A DNA stretch of 64,000 bases from JAQUTK01 sp963677415 (GCA_963677415.2 CAXXFJ010000002.1:1-64000), one strand, 5' to 3'; counted from the first letter of the stretch, positions 16,937-27,246 are shown. Made by a program: numbers and translations. Notes: generated by a model from the sequence alone, not told the origin.

Positions 16937-18862
16937 TCACTTTTTGATCACCTTATACATTAGAGCTCCTGCTTTGATGCAATAAAAACCTGGAGTCTGC
17001 TTGCTCATATCTATTTGGATCATTGAGTCTTCTGATTTTTCATTGAAGATAAGCCGTCCAAAGCAATCGAAGATCTCAATATTCATTCCTGGTGAAAGAT
17101 TAGAGACTGTCAGCAAATTAGATACGGGAATGGGATAAATATTGAGAAAGAGATCTTTTGTTTGAGGTGAATCCACATCCGGATTCGATAGATTATATTC
17201 ATTGGTATCCATATAATCCAGCCGTGTGTTTATCCAAGATGAAAGATAATCAAGTTCGTCGTCGAAATTGATAAGAACTCTTTTCCCATTCCATAAAGTC
17301 TTTTCCCGCGCACCTGCCCCACTTTTATCAAAGATCTCTTTGTAGTTATTGAAGCGCTGTTTCAAGCTCTCAAAAGAAAAAAAGCTTTCGCGCAATTCTG
17401 CATATCTTTCGTGCAATCTTTGATTGAAATTATCTGGATTATACTTCTTCATGTTTCTTATAAATCCATGTTGGCCATCAAGGGTTTCAATAAGAAAAGC
17501 ATCAAAATTCTGTTCTGCTCTGCAACTTGCACCCTCTGTCCCCCAAGATACAGAAGCATCCCAACGACGACCAAATACGCCATCAAGATCCCAAGGTGTA
17601 ACGCCCAAAACAGAGGAACTATTCTTATCATAGGTATACAAATACATGTTTTTCCCATGGTTGTCTGTTGCCAACAACAGATCAATGAAGAGGTAATAGT
17701 CAATCCATACGGGAATATCGAAATATCTATTGTACCCATCTGAGAAACAAGCACTGTCATTAGCAGTTGTAGCATTAAATGTGACCGCATCATTCAGAGG
17801 GCGCCAATCAATCCTTTCACACTCATCATAGTCAGGATATTTGACCTCGTAACCATCCCATGATTCAAGGTTATTGTTATAAACTGGCGGCACAGCTCCA
17901 GTAAATACTTCTCCACTGATAAGATGCCCCATATAGGTTGAATAAGTCCACTTCAATGACTTAAAAAGCACGCCATGTATCGTTGATGTGGATTCATCAT
18001 ATTCTTTCAACTTGAGTTGTTTTCGATCAACCTTTTCTGTCATACAATAGAGACCATTATATACATCATTGATAAAAAGTTCAACATATTGACCTCTGGT
18101 ACCATTTATCACTCCTTTCTCTTTGTTAGCATGAACGGGTAATATAGAAAAATCGTTCCAAAGATCTGTAGCTACACGATTGCGCATACGTGAAGGATCA
18201 ATTGCCATAGCATCAAGTATCCAATTATTATCCTCACGTAATCCAAAGAAACTTTTGTTTAACTTTTTTCCGAGTGAGTCTTTCAACTTGATAGAAAAGG
18301 ATTTTTTTTCTTCACTGGCAGCTGAAGCACCCCTGATTCTAAATTCCGAATCAATAGTTTCTGTATCATTTGCTTTTCCGGGGTCATTAACTATAATACT
18401 TCCTGCGGAATATGAAACACGATTTATTTCCTGATATTGAATCTGAACAATTGGTAGTCCGGTCAAAGTAAGAGTGACTGCCGATACAATTTTGTCTCCG
18501 GATTGAATCGTTACTACAAATGTCCTCTCGGACTTTGTATATGGAAACAGACAATCGCATCCATTTGTAATCTCTGTGCCATCTATACAGACTGAGTATT
18601 TTTCATTTCTAAGAGTGAAACAAACTGTACGTTCTACATCTTTATCCATTAGGTTAAGAGGAATAGAATAGAAATAGTTACTATATCCTTCTCTTGTATT
18701 ATATACTAAGGGCTTACCGCTCAGCGAAAATTCACTGAAGTAAGTTGCTAATGGACCCTGAACTGCAAACCGAGTACTAACATTTAGGATTGCACTTCTC
18801 AACGCTGTAAATGGGAACATTAACAGTATCAATATCAAGAATAAGAAAAGTAAACGTCTCAC
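16937..18862 (-). CDS. CotH-kinase-like surface protein with T9SS-type C-terminus
   Basis: 641 residues from a GTG at 18862. The frame is open to a TTG at 18892, but a TATTTTTG promoter box covers that TTG, so GTG is preferred. It begins with a strong signal peptide (RRLLFLFLILILLMFPFTA). The middle part has CotH features: EFRIRGASA, KKSFSIKLKD, SRMRNRVATDLWNDF, YVELFINDVYNGLYCMTEKVDR and TPWDLDGVFGR. CotH domains are atypical protein kinases. The end (IYPIPVSNLLTVSN ... GFYCIKAGALMYKVIKK) is a type A Por/T9SS sorting domain. Likely a surface or secreted protein; its target is unknown. Next to the LRR cluster on the same strand. Confidence 0.8.
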   Translation of the reverse strand: MRRLLFLFLILILLMFPFTALRSAILNVSTRFAVQGPLATYFSEFSLSGKPLVYNTREGYSNYFYSIPLNLMDKDVERTVCFTLRNEKYSVCIDGTEITNGCDCLFPYTKSERTFVVTIQSGDKIVSAVTLTLTGLPIVQIQYQEINRVSYSAGSIIVNDPGKANDTETIDSEFRIRGASAASEEKKSFSIKLKDSLGKKLNKSFFGLREDNNWILDAMAIDPSRMRNRVATDLWNDFSILPVHANKEKGVINGTRGQYVELFINDVYNGLYCMTEKVDRKQLKLKEYDESTSTIHGVLFKSLKWTYSTYMGHLISGEVFTGAVPPVYNNNLESWDGYEVKYPDYDECERIDWRPLNDAVTFNATTANDSACFSDGYNRYFDIPVWIDYYLFIDLLLATDNHGKNMYLYTYDKNSSSVLGVTPWDLDGVFGRRWDASVSWGTEGASCRAEQNFDAFLIETLDGQHGFIRNMKKYNPDNFNQRLHERYAELRESFFSFESLKQRFNNYKEIFDKSGAGAREKTLWNGKRVLINFDDELDYLSSWINTRLDYMDTNEYNLSNPDVDSPQTKDLFLNIYPIPVSNLLTVSNLSPGMNIEIFDCFGRLIFNEKSEDSMIQIDMSKQTPGFYCIKAGALMYKVIKK

Positions 18863-18889
18863 ATTATTAAAAAGATGATATAAAAATGC

Positions 18890-18897
18890 CAAAAATA
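18890..18897 (-). promoter_or_regulatory. Probable -7 box (TATTTTTG) of the CotH-like gene
   Basis: Minus strand TATTTTTG, exact TAnnTTTG match. It overlaps the earliest possible TTG start, and so supports the downstream GTG at 18862 as the true start. Confidence 0.5.
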
Positions 18898-18938
18898 ATT
18901 ATCCGATGTAATATTCTTTAGTTATTGGAAACAAATAT

Positions 18939-18975
18939 GCGGCAGACAGGAAGTTACTCCTTCTGCCGCAATTTT
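18939..18975. terminator. GCGGCAGA hairpin after the broken LRR gene
   Basis: GCGGCAGA (18939-18946) pairs with TCTGCCGC (18962-18969), followed on the plus strand by AATTTTT. Near-identical sequence follows two other LRR genes (22533-22566 and 24855-24892), so the genes were duplicated together with their terminators. Confidence 0.65.
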
Positions 18976-18994
18976 TATCTGTTTGTATTGTGTA

Positions 18995-20710
18995 TTACAA
19001 GGCTACTTTTTGCACGTTATCAGCCACTTTTACAAAGTATATTGATCCAGCAGGAAGCTCAATCCGCTGCTCTTCGCCCTCTGATTTCACCTTGAGAAGC
19101 TCTACTCCTACTAAATTGTAAATAGTAATAAAAGAACCAGCAAGAGCTCCTTTTACCACGATCCCGTTTCCATCATTAATTATTTCTATCGGGTTATCCA
19201 ACAATGTTGATACATTTGTAGGATCAAATTCGACAACTGCTTTAAACCCTCCCCAACCGGATGCAGCTTCATAGGTCGACTTAGTACCAGCAGGCACATA
19301 TAATGTACAACCTGATTTATAGGTAAATCCTTCATCATCTAAATCAGGAGGAAGCGTACTCATCGAATAGAGTTTTTTAATCGGGAAGTATAAAAATACA
19401 TTTGCTTCAATCGAATCAATATTTGCTGGAAGAACCAAAGAGTCCAGTTTGTTGCATCGATAAAAAGCATACTGATTTATTTTAGTCAAACCTTGAGGGA
19501 GAATAACAGAAGATAGAGTACTACATGTGCCAAATAGCTGCCTGTTTATTGTAGTTATTCCATCAGGAATAACAATGGATTTAAGACTGATACAGTTGTT
19601 AAAGGCCATGTTATCAATATAGGTTACCGTTGAAGGTAGAGGTAAAGACGTCAGACTTTTGCAGTTGTCAAAAGAACAATATCCAATAGAAGTAACCCCT
19701 TCTGGTATCTGAACTGTTTGAAGTAGTTTGCAGTTTTCAAACAGATATCTCGGAAGCATGGTAATCCCTTCTGGTAAAACAATTCCTGTAAGAGAGTCAC
19801 AATTATCAAAAGCATGTTCTCCAATTGTTTTAACACTGGCTGGAAGAGTGATTGATTTGAACTTACAACCTTGAAATGCTCCAGAACCTATCTTATTGAC
19901 ACTCTCAGGGATAGGTATTTCCGAAAGACCTGTACAAGAATTAAACGTATAATCACCAATCGTTTTAATTCCTTTATGGATAATCAAAGAAACCAGCTTA
20001 CTATTAAAAGAAAATGCCCCATTGCCAGTTGAATCCACACTGGAAGGAATCGTTAATGAAGTTAACGGACAATAACTAAATGCAGTTGGGCCAATCCATT
20101 TAACACCCTCTGGAATAACGACAGACGATAGTGTAGTGCAAAGCGTAAAGGCTCCCTCCCCAATACTGTCAACTGTTGCTGGTATTTCAACAGAAGCAAA
20201 TTTTGCGCATGAAGCAAAAGCATTCTTCCTAATAGATTTTAGTCCCTGAGGCAAGATGACAGTAGTAAGACTGTCACAACGATAAAAAGCCTGCTGATCT
20301 ATGGTAAGAATTCCTGAAGGAATAGTAATTGACTTTAAACCAGAATAAGCAAAGGCAAAATAATCAATCATTTCCATATTCTCAGGAAATTCAACAGATC
20401 GTAGATTAGTGCATCCCTGAAAAGCCAACTGACGGATTTTAATCACACTAGATGGAATCTTTACAGAAGTCAAATTGACACACCCGTAGAAAGCTGTATA
20501 TCCAATGTGCGTAACGGTATAGGTTTTCCCTTCATATGACACTTCTGAGGGAATCACAATATCACCGGTTGTTGTCTATGGATTTATCTGCGATACAAAG
20601 ACCGTGGTAGCATCTTGATCCATAAATCTTAACACACCAATATCAAACACTACTGCCTGTACTGCTATCGTCAATACAAGAGTAATAGAAAGGAGTAGAA
20701 ATCTTTTCAT
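18995..20710 (-). pseudogene. BspA-like LRR gene interrupted by an in-frame amber stop
   Basis: Read from the ATG at 20710 the frame gives a signal peptide (MKRFLLLSITLVLTIAVQA), then VFDIGVLRFMDQDATTVFV, and reaches TAG at 20578-20576 (codon 45). The same frame continues without another stop to 18995 (571 codons in all), beginning TTTGDIVIPSEVSYEGKTYTV. The paralogue at 22585 has the matching layout without a stop, so a nonsense mutation is likely. A GTG at 20557 would give a 520-residue protein, but without its signal peptide. The body holds about 15 LRR_5 repeats and ends with a T9SS-like tail IELPAGSIYFVKVADNVQKVAL. Sequencing error or a suppressed stop are alternatives. Confidence 0.75.
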
Positions 20711-21028
20711 AGTTGATCTTTTTTAAAGTTAGATACTCAAATATAAAGAGTTACCAGTTTGCAAACTATAAATTCATATTGTTTAACTTGAATAAATAAA
20801 ACGAATCTTGCAAGAATATAATTAGCATTCTGCAATAACATAAAAACAAAGAGGCTTTACAATGTACACTATGGGTTCATACAGATTATACATAAGTATC
20901 TTTTTCTGATTAAGCTAGCACAATGGCCCCCTCCTCGTTTCGTTGCAGCAATTTTCCCTTTGGGCTGCAGTATTCTTCTCGTTTCGCTGCAGTGAAAAGA
21001 GGAATGGGTCCATATGAAAATACTTAAA
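20711..21028. other. LRR intergenic region with duplicated leader and 18-bp direct repeats
   Basis: 318 bp. It holds the promoter of the broken LRR gene at its left end. At its right end CTCCTCGTTTCGTTGCAG (20931-20948) and CTTCTCGTTTCGCTGCAG (20975-20992) form a direct repeat with 16 of 18 matches, just after the LRR gene that stops at 21029; CTGCAG pieces can pair locally and may act as a terminator. Confidence 0.45.
20738..20745 (-). promoter_or_regulatory. Probable -7 box (TATATTTG) of the broken LRR gene
   Basis: Minus strand TATATTTG within a stretch of about 45 bp that is almost identical to that at 24660-24702 before the intact paralogue (shared GGTAACTCTTTATATTTGAG). Confidence 0.6.
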
Positions 21029-22492
21029 TTACAGAATTACTTTTTGCACCTTATCAGCCACCTTTACAAAGTATATAGATCCAGCAGGAAGCTCAATCTG
21101 CTGCTCGTCACCATTGGTCTGCACCTTTATTAGTTGCGTTCCAGATACATTGTAAATGGTAATTGTTAGTCCAAGTGGAGCACCATTGATGACAATGAAG
21201 TCGCCTTCAGTATGAATCAGAATGGATGGGGCTTCAGTCCCTACTACACCAGTTACTTCTTCTTCCATTATATTTCTAAATGATTTCCAGTAAGTAACAG
21301 ATTTATAAGTATCCTTTGAGCCAATCGGAACATACAATACCGAATTTGAATAAGCATCACTGCTGAACGGATTATCAAGGATAGTTGGTGGTATTGCCCC
21401 ACATACGTGAATCTCAGACAAATGTTTGGAGCCATAAAAGGCATCTTTTCCAATTGAATTAAGAGAAGATGGAATAGACACATACAAAAGAGAATCACAA
21501 CCTTGAAAAGCATAGTCTCCAATCTCCTTAACACCCTCAAGGATTATTAAAGAAGTAAGAGCATCACATTGGAAAAAAGAATAGTCACTGATTAATTCAA
21601 CTTTCGAAGGTATTTTTATTGAAGTTAAACTGGTACAGTTATCAAAGGCTGCATATCCTATCGAAGTAATATTTGAAGGAATCTTCACTGAGTGAAGTTT
21701 AGTGCAGTATTGAAAAACGCGCGAATCAATTAAAGTGATATTCTCAGGTAGTATAATAGATTCCAGACTTTGACAATAACTGAATGCTGTATTTCCAATT
21801 GAAGAAACACTCGAAGGAATTATTATTGAAGATAAAGCTTTGCAATGCATGAAAGAACCTACTCCTATAGATGTAACACCTTCTAAAATTGTCACTGAAG
21901 TAAGGGAAATACAATTAGAGAAAGCACCACCAGGCACCCAAACAACACTTCCCGGAATCACAATTGACTCAAGAGCAGAACAATTCTCAAACACACCCCA
22001 TCCTATCTTCTTTTCTCCTTCTTCTGAAATTATTACAGAAGAGAGAGAGGTACAGCCTGAAAATGCATAATAACCAATATAAGTCACACTTGCCGGGATT
22101 GATATTGAAGATAGACTGATGCAATTCTTAAAAACATAATCCCCTATATAACTTAAGCTATCTGATAAAGTTACCTCAACAAGAGCATTACAACCAGCAA
22201 ATGCGTAATTATCAATCTTTTTTACACTCTCTGGGATTGAAATTGTAGTAATATGCTTATTGTCTACAAAAGCTTTATAAGAGATTCGTGTTACTTCATA
22301 CTTCACAGACTCATACTCAATACTATCCGGAATAATCATTGCACCTGAAAGAGTAGTATCAGAATATAGTATATTCACTTTATAGTCATAGTAAGGATAT
22401 TCATTCTCATAAGTAATACCATCAACAGTAAAGCTCGCATGTATTGCAAAAGAGAAAAGAAGGCTAATCGAAATAAGAAATAACTTTTTCAT
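21029..22492 (-). CDS. BspA-like LRR protein with signal peptide and T9SS-like tail
   Basis: 487 residues from the ATG at 22492, which starts a clean signal peptide (MKKLFLISISLLFSFAIHA); an ATG eight codons upstream is in frame but spoils it. About 14 LRR_5 repeats follow (IPSSVSSIGNTAFSYCQSL type), then a cap (VLYVPIGSKDTYKSV) and a C-terminal region TITIYNVSGTQLIKVQTNG ... IYFVKVADKVQKVIL that resembles Por/T9SS sorting domains. So it is expected on the cell surface or secreted. Closely related to its neighbours on both sides by tandem duplication. Ligand unknown. Confidence 0.85.
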   Translation of the reverse strand: MKKLFLISISLLFSFAIHASFTVDGITYENEYPYYDYKVNILYSDTTLSGAMIIPDSIEYESVKYEVTRISYKAFVDNKHITTISIPESVKKIDNYAFAGCNALVEVTLSDSLSYIGDYVFKNCISLSSISIPASVTYIGYYAFSGCTSLSSVIISEEGEKKIGWGVFENCSALESIVIPGSVVWVPGGAFSNCISLTSVTILEGVTSIGVGSFMHCKALSSIIIPSSVSSIGNTAFSYCQSLESIILPENITLIDSRVFQYCTKLHSVKIPSNITSIGYAAFDNCTSLTSIKIPSKVELISDYSFFQCDALTSLIILEGVKEIGDYAFQGCDSLLYVSIPSSLNSIGKDAFYGSKHLSEIHVCGAIPPTILDNPFSSDAYSNSVLYVPIGSKDTYKSVTYWKSFRNIMEEEVTGVVGTEAPSILIHTEGDFIVINGAPLGLTITIYNVSGTQLIKVQTNGDEQQIELPAGSIYFVKVADKVQKVIL

Positions 22493-22532
22493 ATTCAAAA
22501 ATTTAGATAATGTCAAAACTGCAACTAGTAAT

Positions 22533-22566
22533 AGACAGGGAAAGATACTCCTTCTGCCGCATTATT
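22533..22566. repeat. Damaged copy of the LRR-gene hairpin
   Basis: GACAGGG ... CTCCTTCTGCCGC matches the hairpin at 18939 but the left GCGGCA arm is replaced by other sequence, so the stem cannot form fully. It lies after the stop of the LRR gene at 22585. Confidence 0.5.
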
Positions 22567-22584
22567 ATTTGTGCATAAATAGGA

Positions 22585-24651
22585 TTACAAGGCCACTTTT
22601 TGCACCTTCTCACCCACCTTAACAAAGTAGATACCTCTAGGAAGCTCAATCCACTGCTCATCACCTTCAGTCTGTATACGTTGCAACTGCACACCAGCAA
22701 TGCTGAATATCGTGATAGTTTCACCAGACGAGATTCCTTTTATCACTATACCATCTCCTTCACTAATAATCTCGATTGGAGAATCAATAGTTGACTCAAC
22801 GCCAGTAAAATCCATTTCCACAACTTCCGAAAATCCATCCCAGCCCGGTGCTGCCTCATAAACCTCTTTGCAACCAATTGGAACTATCAATCTGCAAGTT
22901 GCTTTGTTATAGAAAACATTATTTCCTAACACAGGAGGTGTTTCATTCAACACATACAAATTAATAATATTGATATAATAGAATGCAGCATATGCAATAG
23001 AATCTACGCTGGAAGGGATAATTATATTTTTAAGCCAATAGCAGCTATTAAAGGATCCTGAACCTAAGTATGTAACTCCTTCAGGTATTTTTATTGAATT
23101 CAGAGCAGCACATCCGTGAAATACAGAAGCATTTATTCCTGTAATCCCCTTGGGAACCACAGCAGAAGTTAGAGCACTACAATAATAAAAGGCGTTCTCT
23201 CCAAGAGATGTAACTGTGGAAGGTATTGGTGCTGAAACAAGTCCGGTACAGAAATTAAAACACCATCCCCCAATCGATTGTAGTCCTTCAGGAAGAATTA
23301 GTGATGTAAGAGCCGAACATTTTGAGAATGACCTATATCCGATTGAAAGTAGTCCTTTTGGAAGTGTAACTGATGCCAGGCTCGTACATTGTTCAAATGT
23401 ACCATCAAGAATTGATCTGACACTATCCGGGATGGATATAGAAGCGAGGCTGGTACAACCGGCAAATGTAGCTTCACCAAGATAGTTGAGACTGTCCGGA
23501 AGAGTTAGAGATGTCAAAGAAGAACAGTTTAGAAATGCATATGATCCAATGGAACGAACAGTTTCAGGAAGAGTCACCGAAGAAAGAGCAGTACACCCAT
23601 AGAAGAAATCCTTTTCTAAGGAAGTTATACCAAAAGGTATTGTTAAGTTGGTTAGCGCTGTACATTCATAAAAAGAGCCCTCTCCCATTGATTTAAGACT
23701 ATCATTTAGAGATACTTGAGAAAGTCCTGAACAGCCATAGAATACTTTCATTCCGATACGAGAAATAGTATTAGGAAAATGAACTGAAGTAAGTCCGGTA
23801 CAGGAGCTAAACGCATAACTCCCTATTGCTTGAAGTCCTTCATTCAACGTTAGCGAAGTTATTCCTATACATGATGCGAAAGAAGCTTCTCCGATAGAAT
23901 CAACGCTTGACGGGATAGATATTGACGTAAGACTTGGACAATTACCGAAAGCACCATGACCAATCCACTCCAAACCTTCTGAAAAAGGAAGAGACGAAAG
24001 CGAAGTACAATTTCCAAAAGCACTGGAACCAATTGATTTAACGCTTCCCGGAATTACAACGCTGGCAACTAAAGTACATCCGTAAAAAGCTTTATCTCCA
24101 ATTTCGGATACACCCGAAGGAATGCTCACATAAGGTATCTTTACACAATTGGAGAAAGCTTCTTTTCCAATCGTCAGTAAACCCTCTGAAAGAGACAAAG
24201 ACTCTATTCCGGAACAGTTAAGAAAAGCCTTTTCTCCAATCGTATTTACCCCTTCCGGAAGAGATATATTTGTCAGGGCTTTACATGAATAAAAAGCGTA
24301 GTCACCAATCGATTCAAGTCCCGAAGCAATTGTCACAGACGTTAGATTACTAAGATTGTAAAATGCAGAATTCCCTATTGACTTAATACTGGAAGGTATG
24401 CTTACAGATATAAGCCCACTGCAGTAATAAAAAGCTCTCTCTTGAATAGAGGTTACAGAATAAGTTTTACTATTGTAAGTAACTTCTGAAGGAATTACAA
24501 CATCTCCTGATAGAGTACTGACCGCAGCGTTCAAAGATGCAGTTGTTTCGTCAGCATTGCTCGTGAAGTTCAAATTATTGATTGTAAAGTTCTCTGCCTG
24601 TACTGCAATCGCAAATATCAGACTCATGGAAAGGTGTAAAAATCTTTTCAT
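22585..24651 (-). CDS. BspA-like LRR protein with signal peptide and T9SS-like tail
   Basis: 688 residues. Signal peptide MKRFLHLSMSLIFAIAVQA (cleavage near VQAEN), then NFTINNLNFTSNADE, then more than 20 LRR_5 repeats of about 23 residues (LTSVTIASGLESIGDYAFYSC type). A cap ATCRLIVPIGCKEVYEAAPGW precedes the sorting-type end ITIFSIAGVQLQRIQ ... RGIYFVKVGEKVQKVAL. Longest secreted member of the cluster. Such proteins are adhesin-like in known cases (Tannerella BspA), so a binding role is plausible but not shown. It is the intact counterpart of the broken gene at 18995, with which it shares signal peptide type and promoter. Confidence 0.87.
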   Translation of the reverse strand: MKRFLHLSMSLIFAIAVQAENFTINNLNFTSNADETTASLNAAVSTLSGDVVIPSEVTYNSKTYSVTSIQERAFYYCSGLISVSIPSSIKSIGNSAFYNLSNLTSVTIASGLESIGDYAFYSCKALTNISLPEGVNTIGEKAFLNCSGIESLSLSEGLLTIGKEAFSNCVKIPYVSIPSGVSEIGDKAFYGCTLVASVVIPGSVKSIGSSAFGNCTSLSSLPFSEGLEWIGHGAFGNCPSLTSISIPSSVDSIGEASFASCIGITSLTLNEGLQAIGSYAFSSCTGLTSVHFPNTISRIGMKVFYGCSGLSQVSLNDSLKSMGEGSFYECTALTNLTIPFGITSLEKDFFYGCTALSSVTLPETVRSIGSYAFLNCSSLTSLTLPDSLNYLGEATFAGCTSLASISIPDSVRSILDGTFEQCTSLASVTLPKGLLSIGYRSFSKCSALTSLILPEGLQSIGGWCFNFCTGLVSAPIPSTVTSLGENAFYYCSALTSAVVPKGITGINASVFHGCAALNSIKIPEGVTYLGSGSFNSCYWLKNIIIPSSVDSIAYAAFYYINIINLYVLNETPPVLGNNVFYNKATCRLIVPIGCKEVYEAAPGWDGFSEVVEMDFTGVESTIDSPIEIISEGDGIVIKGISSGETITIFSIAGVQLQRIQTEGDEQWIELPRGIYFVKVGEKVQKVAL

Positions 24652-24678
24652 TGTAGATTATTCTTAAAGTTAAATACT

Positions 24679-24686
24679 CAAATATA
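24679..24686 (-). promoter_or_regulatory. Probable -7 box (TATATTTG) of the 688-residue LRR gene
   Basis: Minus strand TATATTTG, 28 nt before the ATG at 24651, in the duplicated leader described for 20738. Confidence 0.6.
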
Positions 24687-24854
24687 AAGAGTTACCCTTT
24701 CACAAACAAATAATTTAACTATCTTTAATTTGAATAAAGAACAAAAAGCTTACATATCTATTTAATTCCTTGACCCTGTTTTCAATCTTACAAATACTTT
24801 CTAAGTGCATTTCTTAACAATAGCACTTTAACTCTGACAGCAATAAAAAAATAA

Positions 24855-24892
24855 GCGGCAGACAAGTATTTACTTGTTCTGCCGCAATTTTT
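24855..24892 (-). terminator. GCGGCAGA hairpin after the three-module LRR gene
   Basis: GCGGCAGA (24855-24862) pairs with TCTGCCGC (24878-24885), extended by CAAGTA/TACTTG. On the minus strand it is followed by TTATTTTTTTATTG, a good terminator tail for the LRR gene that stops at 24913. Confidence 0.75.
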
Positions 24893-24912
24893 GTAGGATA
24901 TTTATCGTATTC

Positions 24913-27246
24913 TCATTCATCTGGCTCATTGATATATTCTAAGATGCTTGGGAAATCTTTCCAACGGGCAGCTACCTCGTAAGCAGTCCGACATTCACCA
25001 GGCACATACAGCGTTGAACTACGGTTTACACCCGCAAACACATAGGAGCTAACTACTGGAGGTGTCGTACTTAAAGAATAGAATGTCTTCAGACGAGTGC
25101 AATTATAAAAGGCACGCTCCCTGATAGAAGTGACTCCCTTCGGAATGGTTATTGAGGTAAGACGACTGCAATGATAGAAGGCGCGTTCATGAATCGATGT
25201 GACACCAGAAGAGATAATCACGGAAGTAAGTCCGCAGCAATAAGAAAATGAAGCCTCACGAATAGATGTGACTCCTTTAGGGATTATTACTTCAGTAAGA
25301 CCGCAGCATCCTTCAAAAGCTGCTTCTCCAATAGAGATGACACTGGATGGAAACTTAACACTAGTGAGTCCGCAGCAAGCGGAAAAAGCATTATTACCTA
25401 TAACGGTTACACCATCTGGTATCTTTACAGAACCAAGAAGTGTGCATCCCAGAAAAGCAGATGCAGCAATCGTTGTTACAGTATTGGGAATAACATATAT
25501 ATCTGCTTTTCTTGCTATCGGATAGGCAATCAAAGTCGACTGTTTAATATCAAAAAGAACACCATCGATAGCAGAAAACAGTGTATGACCATTAGCAACT
25601 ATAATCTGATTCAAGCGTTCACAACCCGCAAAGGCTTGTTCGCCAATCTCTTTAACTCCAACAGGAATCGTCAATGTAGTTAGAGCGCTACAACCGCCAA
25701 AAGCACTGTATCCTATCGATGAAACAGTTGAAGGAATTGTGATTGTGGTCAATTCGCTACATCCACTAAAGGCTGATTCTCCTATACAAATGACACCCTC
25801 CGGCAACACAATAGAAGTAAGTCCGCTACAACCAGAGAAGGCTTGATAGGAAATCGATGTAACAGCATACTCTTTTCCATCATGTAACGCAATCTTTGGA
25901 ATCACAAGATCGCCGGAAAGCGTGGTGCTTTGCAATGCCACCATGACCGTCTTTGCATCTGCATTTTTTGTATACTTGATCCCATCATAGGTAAAGCTGA
26001 TTGCTTCTTCAACAATCTTGGCAAACTCCATCCACTCTTTCGCTTCTTTATAAGCAGACAAGGATCCGGCGGGAACATACAAAGTGCAGATAGATGTATT
26101 GACTCCTGAAAAAACATAGAGTTTGGTCACAGGAGGAGTTGTACAAAGTAAATGGATTTCCTTCAGATTTCTGCAATCCTGAAAAGCGGATGTCTCCAGG
26201 ATAGATACACTTGAAGGTATAGTTACAGAAACAAGGCTTTTGCAACGTTGAAAGGCATATACCCCAATCGAAGAAACCCCTTCCGGGATTGTTATTGAAG
26301 ATAGATTGGTACAATCCTGAAAAGCATAACGTCCCAAAGAAGATATACCTTCTGGAATAGAAACCGAAGTGAGTCCGCCACAATCTCTGAAAACATATTC
26401 GCCAATCTCATTGACTCCGGATGGAATGGTCACAGATGTAATTCCGCTGCAATCATAAAATGCCTGTGCCGCAATGGATGTAACTCCATACGTTTTACGT
26501 TGATAAGTCACCTTCTCAGGGATCACAAGAACACCTTGTAAAGAAGTGTTTTGACGAACCAACTGAACAGACGTAATATTTGAGTTCTTTGTATATTTCA
26601 GATTATCAACATAAAACTCATTGGATTCTTCTATAATTGAAGGAAAATCTTTCCACAGTTCTGCTTCTTTATAGTCACATAGAGATCCTTTGGGTACATA
26701 TATCTTACAAGATGATTTTACAACATCTGTGAAGACCTCAAAACCCATATCAGGAGGAGTCTCATTAAGGATATATATTTCTTTGAGAGTAACACATCCT
26801 TGAAAGGCACAATCTTCAATGGAAGTAATGGTTGAAGGTAACGACACAGATATAAGCCCTTTACAACCTTGAAACAAACTGGAATGAATTGTTGTAACAC
26901 CTTCAGGAAAAGCAAGATATGCGATGCTACTGCAATCTTGAAAAGCGTTTTGTCCAATGGAAGTGACTTCTTTAGGAATAGTTACCGAAGCAAGTGAAGT
27001 GCATCCCTGAAAAGCACTATTGCCAATCGAAGTAATCCCTTCTGAAATAGCCACGAAAGAAAGTTTCGCGCAATTCAGGAATGCTTGTTCGGCAATTCCG
27101 TTAACTGAAAAGTTTTTCTTTTCATAGTTCACACTTCCGGGTATTTCTATAGAGCCAGAGACTGAAGTGCTTTGCTGTATTAAGTATGCAGATGCTGTTT
27201 CTAAAGAGAGGTCGTACTTTAAATTATTGAAGGTAATGTTTCTCAT
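24913..27246 (-). CDS. Three-module BspA-like LRR protein without signal peptide
   Basis: 777 residues from the ATG at 27246 (MRNITFNNLKYDLS). An ATG 25 codons further upstream lies beyond the TATATTTG promoter at 27272 and is rejected. The protein has three modules, each starting with an (N/D)(N/G)(L/I)KY motif: residues 1, about 211 (FYVDNLKYTKN) and about 411 (FTYDGIKYTKN). Each module has LRR_5 repeats, and the modules close with a cap of the type CTLYVPAGSLSAYKEA. The third module also contains a non-LRR insert IIVANGHTLFSAIDGVLF. No signal peptide and no T9SS tail are seen, unlike the neighbours, so export is uncertain. Ends EYINEPDE. Confidence 0.85.
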   Translation of the reverse strand: MRNITFNNLKYDLSLETASAYLIQQSTSVSGSIEIPGSVNYEKKNFSVNGIAEQAFLNCAKLSFVAISEGITSIGNSAFQGCTSLASVTIPKEVTSIGQNAFQDCSSIAYLAFPEGVTTIHSSLFQGCKGLISVSLPSTITSIEDCAFQGCVTLKEIYILNETPPDMGFEVFTDVVKSSCKIYVPKGSLCDYKEAELWKDFPSIIEESNEFYVDNLKYTKNSNITSVQLVRQNTSLQGVLVIPEKVTYQRKTYGVTSIAAQAFYDCSGITSVTIPSGVNEIGEYVFRDCGGLTSVSIPEGISSLGRYAFQDCTNLSSITIPEGVSSIGVYAFQRCKSLVSVTIPSSVSILETSAFQDCRNLKEIHLLCTTPPVTKLYVFSGVNTSICTLYVPAGSLSAYKEAKEWMEFAKIVEEAISFTYDGIKYTKNADAKTVMVALQSTTLSGDLVIPKIALHDGKEYAVTSISYQAFSGCSGLTSIVLPEGVICIGESAFSGCSELTTITIPSTVSSIGYSAFGGCSALTTLTIPVGVKEIGEQAFAGCERLNQIIVANGHTLFSAIDGVLFDIKQSTLIAYPIARKADIYVIPNTVTTIAASAFLGCTLLGSVKIPDGVTVIGNNAFSACCGLTSVKFPSSVISIGEAAFEGCCGLTEVIIPKGVTSIREASFSYCCGLTSVIISSGVTSIHERAFYHCSRLTSITIPKGVTSIRERAFYNCTRLKTFYSLSTTPPVVSSYVFAGVNRSSTLYVPGECRTAYEVAARWKDFPSILEYINEPDE

